Shown here: positions 61,801-64,000 of the stretch, piece by piece | Layout: every line of letters begins with the position of its first letter | Position numbering within the stretch: position 1 is the first letter of the stretch | From: Saprolegnia diclina VS20 | Lineage: Eukaryota; Oomycota; Saprolegniomycetes; Saprolegniales; Saprolegniaceae | Length of the DNA stretch: 64,000 bases | Direction: 5' to 3' | Assembly: GCF_000281045.1 (NCBI RefSeq) | Contig: NW_008246076.1 | Span: 85,511 to 149,510, forward strand | Notes under the pieces: generated by a model | The model's input: only the letters and a program-made list of their open reading frames with translations | What the model was told of the DNA's origin: nothing | The model's database searches: none | Made by a program: the position numbers and the translations under genes

Positions 61801-64000
61801 CTGACGTTGCACTGGAAGACGTCGTCGCCAACCTCCGGCGCATGGACCCGTGCCGCTTGCCGTGGATGTTTACGCAATACTGCTTTGTCGACCTTGGTCG
61901 GCGCTGGTCGCTCGCGAGCTCGTCTGCGCGGGAAGCGCGGTGCCGCTCGCGGTATGTGTCGAATGGCGCCGTCTACTTGGAGACGAGCCTTGGCAACGTC
62001 ATGCGCTGGGACGACTGGACGCAGTGCTGGGGCACGTCGTTTGAGGTGGGCATTGCGACGGCGCTCGCAACGTCGGTCGATGGCCGCGACTGGCTCCGTG
62101 CGATTCAAAGCAATGCGAGAAGTTGCGTCGACGAAGCGGCCTACTGGCGCCAGGCCGGCGTCGCTGGGTTCACGCTGCAGTGGCAAAACTTCAAGACGAC
62201 GGGCTTCTCGGATGCGTTCTACATTGAGAACGCACTGGGACTGCAGTATGCGCTGCCGCTGAGCAATACGCCAGGCGCGTACCACCTCACGCAGCAAAAC
62301 TCGATACGCATGTACTGGAGCTTTGCCAGCGACCTCTGGGCCATTTCGAATAACGCGACACTGCTCGGGAGCGCCAGCCTCGTGCGCCAGAGTCCGATGT
62401 TCGCCTACGCCAACACGACGCCGATTGCGGTGTTGTTCCAGAACCTGACGCTCGTGCCGCCGTTGAACGCAGGCCTCGTGAGCTTGGAAACACATATCGG
62501 ACCATTTGGCAACGTCGACATGATCTATGTGCCGGTGCCGTCGTCGCTCTCGGCGCTCTACGCCAACTTTACGGGCAGCCTCGCGCGTCTCTTGCTCGCC
62601 AACGAAAGTGCCACTCAGTGGTTCTTCCGCCTGCCCTACCGCACCTACTTGTACGAGTCGCTGCCAGGGTTAGGGCAGGACCCCAATGTGCGCACTGTTG
62701 GCGGCAACCTCATGTGTGGCAGTGACTGTCCAGCGTGGACGGCCATGTATGGGATCGATAGCTTCTTTGGCGTGCATAATCTTTGCCACGCCTTCTTCTC
62801 CGAAAAGCTGTCGCCAACCTCCACCAGCGTTTTGTTTTCTCTGCTTGGTCTCAACTCGACGCTGTCGCCCATGCCTCTTGACAGACGATCGACCATGGCT
62901 GCCGTGTGCACGTACGATGTCTACGCCACGCCATCCTGCATCGACGACTACCTCATGTACGATGCTTTTGCGTCAACTTATGAGCTCACATCAGTGGCCT
63001 CGCTGCTCGCTACCACCGTGGCTGACCTAACCTCGCTCAACATCTCGGCCGTGCAATGGCTGCAGCATGGCGCGTCACCCCTCTTCCTCTACATGACGCC
63101 GCTACTTGCAAGCGACGAGGTTTGGTCCTTCTATGGGTGGGGCTTCATCTACGAATGGGTGATCGGTCTACGCGAAGTCGTCGCATTTGATGGTGACGTT
63201 GGTCGCGTCACGACACTGTCGGCGTCGCAAGCACCGGCCCACTTCTCGCCCGAGAGCGCCGCAATTGCGCCGAGCTTCTCGCTCGCGTGCTTGGTGTGTG
63301 TGCAGTACATCACGCTGCTGCTCATCGTCATCTCCGTGCTGGTTGTGTGCACGGCGCTGCAGCAGCGCGGCCGCGTCGAGGCGCTCAACCTCTTGTACAT
63401 CAACCGCATTGTCGGGCTTGTTTGGATCGGCCGACCCTTGCTCCTTGTCCGCAGTCTCACGGCGCTTTGGCTGTTGCACACGACGCCGCTCGAGCTCGTC
63501 CAGACGCACGGCGTTCTCACGTCGTTTGTGAGCCTGCCGCTGCTGTGGTACAAGGTGATTCTGGCCGGCGCCGAGCTCACGTGGAGTGTCTACATTCTCA
63601 ACGACCTTTTGAGCTGCTTGACGCAGCAGTACACGGCGTTGTATGCACCAAAGAGCTCCAATCTCACGTGGGCCGCGGCCATTGTATGGACGTACATAGC
63701 ACCGCAGCAGCACCGCGCATTTCTCCACCGACATTGCGTCGCGCACAATATGGACGATGCGCTGCAGTGCGTCAGCGGAGGCGTCGAGATTGGCAGCGTT
63801 GCCCGCGTCAGTGTCAGCATTGGCATTGGTATCCTAGCGATCGTGGTCTGCTGCATCTTTGAGGTGCTGCGCCGCCCGAACGTACCGCCCAACAGCGTCG
63901 GAACCCTCTTATTGAATGCGCAGAGCTACTACGTACTCGACTTTGGCCGCTGGACCTGGGAAGGGGACGTGTACTTGGACAAGATGTCTGCGATCATGGC
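58893..64000 (+). CDS. Giant modular multi-pass membrane protein, 3' end outside window
   Basis: ATG at 58893 (MDLLRRPLLRQAGGIAYALT), then one long frame to the window end, broken once by TAG at 60153-60155. Each ~870-residue module has an N-terminal TM helix, a long lumenal or extracellular domain, and a cluster of TM helices (YLWRAAATTSFGLAALLMLF; SLACLVCVQYITLLLIVISV). Paired blocks: YCYVDLARRWSLA / YCFVDLGRRWSLA, NGAVYLEAIL / NGAVYLETSL, VDLYWVPVP / VDMIYVPVP. A third module begins near 63950. The stop falls inside aligned module sequence (ESFGFDDACASQIPLAVL-stop-QPVASVFAVLAG matches DSFFGVHNLC...VLFSLLGLN), so it is not in an obvious intron. Family unknown to me. Confidence 0.7.

Overview
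The window looks like nuclear DNA of an oomycete, most probably a saprolegnialean water mould (Aphanomyces/Saprolegnia type). The species cannot be read from the sequence. The evidence is GC-rich, compact coding with many 40-65 bp GT-AG introns, start-proximal elements resembling the oomycete Inr/FPR core promoter, bZIP factors whose basic region carries Cys in place of the invariant Asn, WRKY19-like zinc fingers, flagellar genes (CFAP70 and an LRR/coiled-coil protein) and LURP-one-related genes. All exon models below were read by eye from GT-AG borders and frame continuity. No similarity search was run.

Layout. 1-6.1 kb: a small PX-domain gene (+) and CFAP70 (-, about ten exons). 6.9-10.9 kb: an array of four LURP-one-related (LOR) genes plus one LOR pseudogene. 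11.2-12.9 kb: two nearly identical head-to-head genes for a secreted, probably GPI-anchored protein, forming a ~640 bp inverted repeat; a diverged third member lies at 21.5 kb. 13.3-17.3 kb: DOPA-dioxygenase-like, tandem CCCH zinc-finger and WRKY19-like zinc-finger genes. 17.4-25 kb: an ARM/HEAT-like protein, a coiled-coil protein and a small hypothetical. 26.6-32.1 kb: LRR/coiled-coil flagellar-type protein, OTU deubiquitinase and a HAUS7-like gene.

32.6-43.9 kb: a cluster of six bZIP genes, interrupted by a 5'-truncated LINE with a 13 bp target-site duplication and by a 937 bp N gap. 45-47.5 kb: PREY/Trm112-like and ELYS-like genes. 48.3-57.3 kb: three Cu-only superoxide-dismutase-like genes, interleaved with a PX-RING protein, a pseudokinase, an ABM-fold protein and MON1. 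58.9 kb to the window end: a very large multi-pass membrane protein built from repeated ~870-residue modules, with one in-frame TAG.

Housekeeping genes (CFAP70, MON1, ELYS, OTU, PREY) are therefore mixed with expanded oomycete gene families (LOR, bZIP, SOD-like, secreted GPI protein) that show recent duplication, gene death and small insertions. The least expected signals are three 20-26 bp AGGGGTA...TACCC-type inserts, each flanked by an 8-12 bp direct repeat and one checkable against an empty paralogous site; the bZIP cluster with Cys, Ser or Ala at the DNA-contacting Asn; and a kinase-fold gene in which VAIK, HRD and DFG are all replaced.
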